The notes under the pieces: generated by a model
Told to the model about the DNA's origin: nothing
Databases searched by the model: none
The model's input: only the letters and a program-made list of their open reading frames with translations
Made by a program: the position numbers and the translations under genes
DNA from: Lysobacterales bacterium
GTDB lineage: Bacteria > Pseudomonadota > Gammaproteobacteria > Xanthomonadales > Xanthomonadaceae
Length of the DNA stretch: 16,209 bases
Assembly (NCBI GenBank): GCA_020442545.1
Contig: JAGRJX010000174.1
Coordinates: 1-16,209 of the forward strand
Reading direction: 5' to 3'
Part shown: piece after piece, positions 14,519-16,209 of the stretch
How positions within the stretch are numbered: position 1 is the stretch's first letter
Layout: every line of letters begins with the position of its first letter

Positions 14519-14797
14519 ATGATCAAGTTTGAGTGGGACTCGGCGAAAGCGGCCTCCAACCTGCGCAAACACGGTGTTTCCTTCGAGGAAGCCAGAACCG
14601 TCTTCTACGACGAATCCGCCATCCAGTTCCATGACACGACCCACTCAGCGGAAGAGGATCGCTTCCTGATGCTGGGTTTGAGCAGCGCTGCCAACCTGCT
14701 TCTCGTCTGCCATTGCGAACGTCAGGGAGGCGACATCATTCGCATCATTTCCGCCCGAAAGGCCACGAAGCGGGAAAGCGCCCACTACCAGCAGTGA
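14519..14797 (+). CDS. brnT: BrnT family toxin (type II toxin-antitoxin, RelE-like RNase)
   Basis: This 92-residue protein is a ribonuclease toxin of the BrnT (DUF497) family, which has a RelE-like fold. It shows the family pattern FEWDSAKAASNLRKHGVSFE, EEARTVFYDE, HSAEEDRFLMLG and the C-terminal RIISARKATKRESAHY. Length is normal and no key stretch is missing. The ATG at 14519 gives the expected N-terminus (MIKFEWD); a TTG at 14516 lies in the operator. Its antitoxin gene follows after five bases, in standard toxin-first order. It begins 46 bases after the permease stop but has its own promoter-like sequence. It lacks a good ribosome-binding site, as is often so with a near-leaderless transcript. 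Confidence 0.9.
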   Translation: MIKFEWDSAKAASNLRKHGVSFEEARTVFYDESAIQFHDTTHSAEEDRFLMLGLSSAANLLLVCHCERQGGDIIRIISARKATKRESAHYQQ

Positions 14798-14802
14798 CCA
14801 TC

Positions 14803-15030
14803 ATGAAAACCGAATACGACCTGTCCAAGATGAAGTCACGCCGCAATCCCTACGCGGCCAAACTCAAGAAGCCCGTGTCCATGCGCCTTTCGGAGGATGT
14901 CGTGGCCTACTTCAAGGACATGGCCAGTGAAGCCGGCGTGCCCTACCAGAGCCTGATCAACCTGTACCTGCGCGACTGCGTCCTGAAGCACCGCAAGATC
15001 GAGATCAACTGGCCGGGCAACGAATCCTGA
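14803..15030 (+). CDS. brnA: BrnA family antitoxin, ribbon-helix-helix DNA-binding protein
   Basis: This 75-residue protein is the cognate antitoxin of BrnT. The N-terminal part (DLSKMKSRRNPYAAKLKK) is typical of BrnA. The ribbon-helix-helix domain follows: SMRLSEDVVAYFKDMASEAG and PYQSLINLYLRDC (about residues 25-60), which should dimerise and bind the operon's operator. The C-terminal tail is short (KHRKIEINWPGNES). The ATG at 14803 follows the brnT stop by five bases, consistent with coupled translation. It is intact and of normal length. A phd-vapC module starts 74 bases downstream. Confidence 0.88.
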   Translation: MKTEYDLSKMKSRRNPYAAKLKKPVSMRLSEDVVAYFKDMASEAGVPYQSLINLYLRDCVLKHRKIEINWPGNES

Positions 15031-15062
15031 ATCAAGTGGCGAACGATCTGATTCCGTTGCCG

Positions 15063-15088
15063 ACAATGTAGTAACATTCCTACATTGT
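15063..15088. promoter_or_regulatory. Inverted repeat upstream of phd, probable operator
   Basis: ACAATGTA (15063-15070) and TACATTGT (15081-15088) are perfect eight-base inverted arms with a ten-base spacer. They end 16 bases before the phd start. TTGCCG (15057-15062) with TACATT (15081-15086) is a possible promoter (18-base spacer) overlapped by the arms. Phd-type antitoxins autorepress through such repeats. The ACAATGTA arm also occurs in the brnTA operator. Confidence 0.6.
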
Positions 15089-15104
15089 TCGGAGGGTCGT
15101 CGCC

Positions 15105-15359
15105 ATGAGCATCTCCACCATTTCCAGCCGTGAATTCAATCAGGACACCGGCAGCGCCAAGAAAGCTGCGGCCAACGGCCCGGTATTCATCACCCACCGC
15201 GGCAAGCCCGCGCACGTGCTGCTGAGCATCGAGGAATACCGCCGCCTTGCCGGCAAGGGCAAGTCGCTGGCGGAAGCACTGGCGATGCCGGGGCTGGCCG
15301 ACATCGACTTCGACCCACCACGCCTCGACATCAAGCTCCGTGACATTGATCTGTCGTGA
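15105..15359 (+). CDS. Phd/YefM family antitoxin
   Basis: This 84-residue antitoxin has the Phd/YefM N-terminal DNA-binding fold: STISSREFNQDTGSAKKAA, GPVFITHRGKPAHVLLSIEE and YRRLAG (about residues 4-50). It continues with a flexible acidic C-terminus (LADIDFDPPRLDIKLRDIDL) that should wrap the toxin. The ATG at 15105 is supported by GGAGGG eight bases upstream, one of the best ribosome-binding sites in the window. The stop overlaps the toxin GTG by four bases, which indicates translational coupling with the antitoxin made first. It probably binds the repeat at 15063-15088. Confidence 0.92.
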   Translation: MSISTISSREFNQDTGSAKKAAANGPVFITHRGKPAHVLLSIEEYRRLAGKGKSLAEALAMPGLADIDFDPPRLDIKLRDIDLS

Positions 15360-15781
15360 GCTACCTGCTCGACACCAACGTCGTTTCGGAATTGCGCAAA
15401 CTTCCCCGCGGGAACGCTGACCCAGGCGTCACCACGTGGATCACCCGTGTCGATGCAGCGGAAACCTACCTCTCAGTGATCAGCGTTCTTGAGCTCGAAC
15501 TGGGGGTACTTCGTCTGGAACGTAAGGACTCAAGACAGGGCGCCATGCTGCGCAACTGGCTGGAACGACAGGTGCTGCCGAGCTTTGAAGGCCGAACGCT
15601 ACCGCTTGATCTGGATGCAGCAAGGCGTTGCGCCAAACTACATGTCCCTGATCCTCGCAGCGAACGCGACGCCATGGTCGCCGCCAGCGCACTCGCCCAC
15701 GGCATGACCATCGTGACCCGGAACGAAGCTGATTTCACCGGCTGTGGTGTGGCGTTGATCAATCCGTGGCAGCAGGCTTAG
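15356..15781 (+). CDS. vapC: VapC/FitB-like PIN-domain toxin
   Basis: This 141-residue PIN-domain ribonuclease is the toxin partner of the Phd-type antitoxin. The acidic metal-binding residues are visible: Asp6 in YLLDTNVVSEL, Glu46 in SVISVLELELG, Asp105 in DPRSERDAM and Asp126 in TRNEADF. The overall pattern, including LPLDLDAARRCAKLHVPDPR and the final NPW, is that of FitB-like VapC proteins. It starts at GTG 15356 and overlaps the antitoxin stop in the arrangement GTGA. All catalytic residues are present and length is normal, so it should be active. Such toxins cut specific tRNA or rRNA sites, but the target cannot be predicted here. Confidence 0.92.
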   Translation: MSYLLDTNVVSELRKLPRGNADPGVTTWITRVDAAETYLSVISVLELELGVLRLERKDSRQGAMLRNWLERQVLPSFEGRTLPLDLDAARRCAKLHVPDPRSERDAMVAASALAHGMTIVTRNEADFTGCGVALINPWQQA

Positions 15782-15796
15782 GAAGCCGAGTCAGCC

Positions 15797-16123
15797 ATGA
15801 GACGCATCGAAGTATTGAGAATCTCGATTTCTACCACGGGCAACCTGCTTGTCCGCCCGCAAAGCACGGAAGTAGAACGAAAGCGACTTTTCCCACACAT
15901 CTACCGAATGGCGACAGGAACATTCTGGAACGAGGAAGAAGCTTCCTTTTCATCGCCCGTTCCCAAGCAATGGAGCTACGCCGACTGGTTAAGAGATATT
16001 GCACATTGCGCCAGGTCAGAGCTTGGCGTCGATCTGTACCTGAGCGAGAGGACGCTGTGGGAAAACGTGGCGGATACGGACCGAGAAGAGATGCTGGAAG
16101 CGCTGTCGATGCCGGACGCGTAA
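15797..16123 (+). CDS. Hypothetical small protein after the vapC toxin
   Basis: This 108-residue soluble protein has no signal peptide or membrane segment. Its N-terminus is beta-rich (RRIEVLRISISTTGNLLVRP). Recognisable features include FPHIYRMATGTFWNEEEASF, PKQWSYADWLRDIAHCARSE and LGVDLYLSERTLWENV. I cannot name the family. It resembles small orphan proteins of accessory regions, but that is an impression. The ATG at 15797 lies 15 bases after the vapC stop, with AGGAAG 11 bases upstream, so it may be the third gene of that operon. It is followed by a strong terminator 44 bases past its stop. It could be unrelated cargo or a modulator of the module; the sequence does not decide. Confidence 0.75.
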   Translation: MRRIEVLRISISTTGNLLVRPQSTEVERKRLFPHIYRMATGTFWNEEEASFSSPVPKQWSYADWLRDIAHCARSELGVDLYLSERTLWENVADTDREEMLEALSMPDA

Positions 16124-16161
16124 TACGATCCGCCCCCTTCGAATGCGAAAGTTGTATCAAC

Positions 16162-16190
16162 AAAAAAGCGGGCCGAAGCCCGCTTTTTCT
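16162..16190. terminator. Strong intrinsic terminator, probably bidirectional
   Basis: GCGGGC (16168-16173) and GCCCGC (16178-16183) form a GC stem with a CGAA loop. TTTTT follows and AAAAAA precedes it, so the A and T runs extend the stem and would serve either strand. It ends the plus-strand operon of the right region. Confidence 0.9.
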
Positions 16191-16209
16191 TGTTCTGTTG
16201 AAGGGCGGC

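Overview
The window looks like a chromosomal segment of a GC-rich gammaproteobacterium, most likely of the Xanthomonadales/Lysobacterales (Rhodanobacteraceae-like). This rests on base composition, a TonB receptor of the type common there, and a secreted protein ending in EIFADGFESP, a tail I associate with that order. No rRNA or tRNA gene, insertion sequence, CRISPR array or origin was recognised.

Left accessory region (about 1-2100, plus strand). It holds the tail of an unknown gene, a HI1419/HI1420-type toxin-antitoxin pair whose toxin ends early at an in-frame TAA, a 69-bp REP-like palindrome, an AT-richer hypothetical gene, and a DUF2200 gene broken by a small deletion near its 3' end. 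It reads as a region of gene gain and decay. It is followed by the housekeeping gene rnk (2114-2527).

Secreted-protein cluster (2707-5845, minus strand). A parallel beta-helix/choice-of-anchor Q protein with seven 30-residue rungs is followed by two paralogous secreted proteins. Both carry the cysteine pattern and key motifs of the GM2-activator branch of the ML (MD-2-related lipid recognition) fold. ML proteins of this branch are known mainly from animals, so a tandem bacterial pair is the most unusual item here.

Putative polyhydroxybutyrate/3-hydroxybutyrate locus (6212-14472). It encodes an SSS-domain hybrid sensor kinase, a type 2 extracellular short-chain PHA depolymerase and a TonB-dependent receptor on the minus strand. 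Diverging from the receptor on the plus strand is a GntP-family permease of the 3-hydroxybutyrate type. The receptor-permease intergenic region contains a strong inverted repeat. A working model is that polymer is hydrolysed outside the cytoplasm, products are taken up through the receptor and permease, and the transporter-like kinase senses the substrate.

Right accessory region (14485-16190, plus strand). BrnT-BrnA and Phd-VapC toxin-antitoxin modules lie back to back, then a small hypothetical gene, closed by a strong intrinsic terminator. The two module promoters share the octamer ACAATGTA within their inverted repeats.
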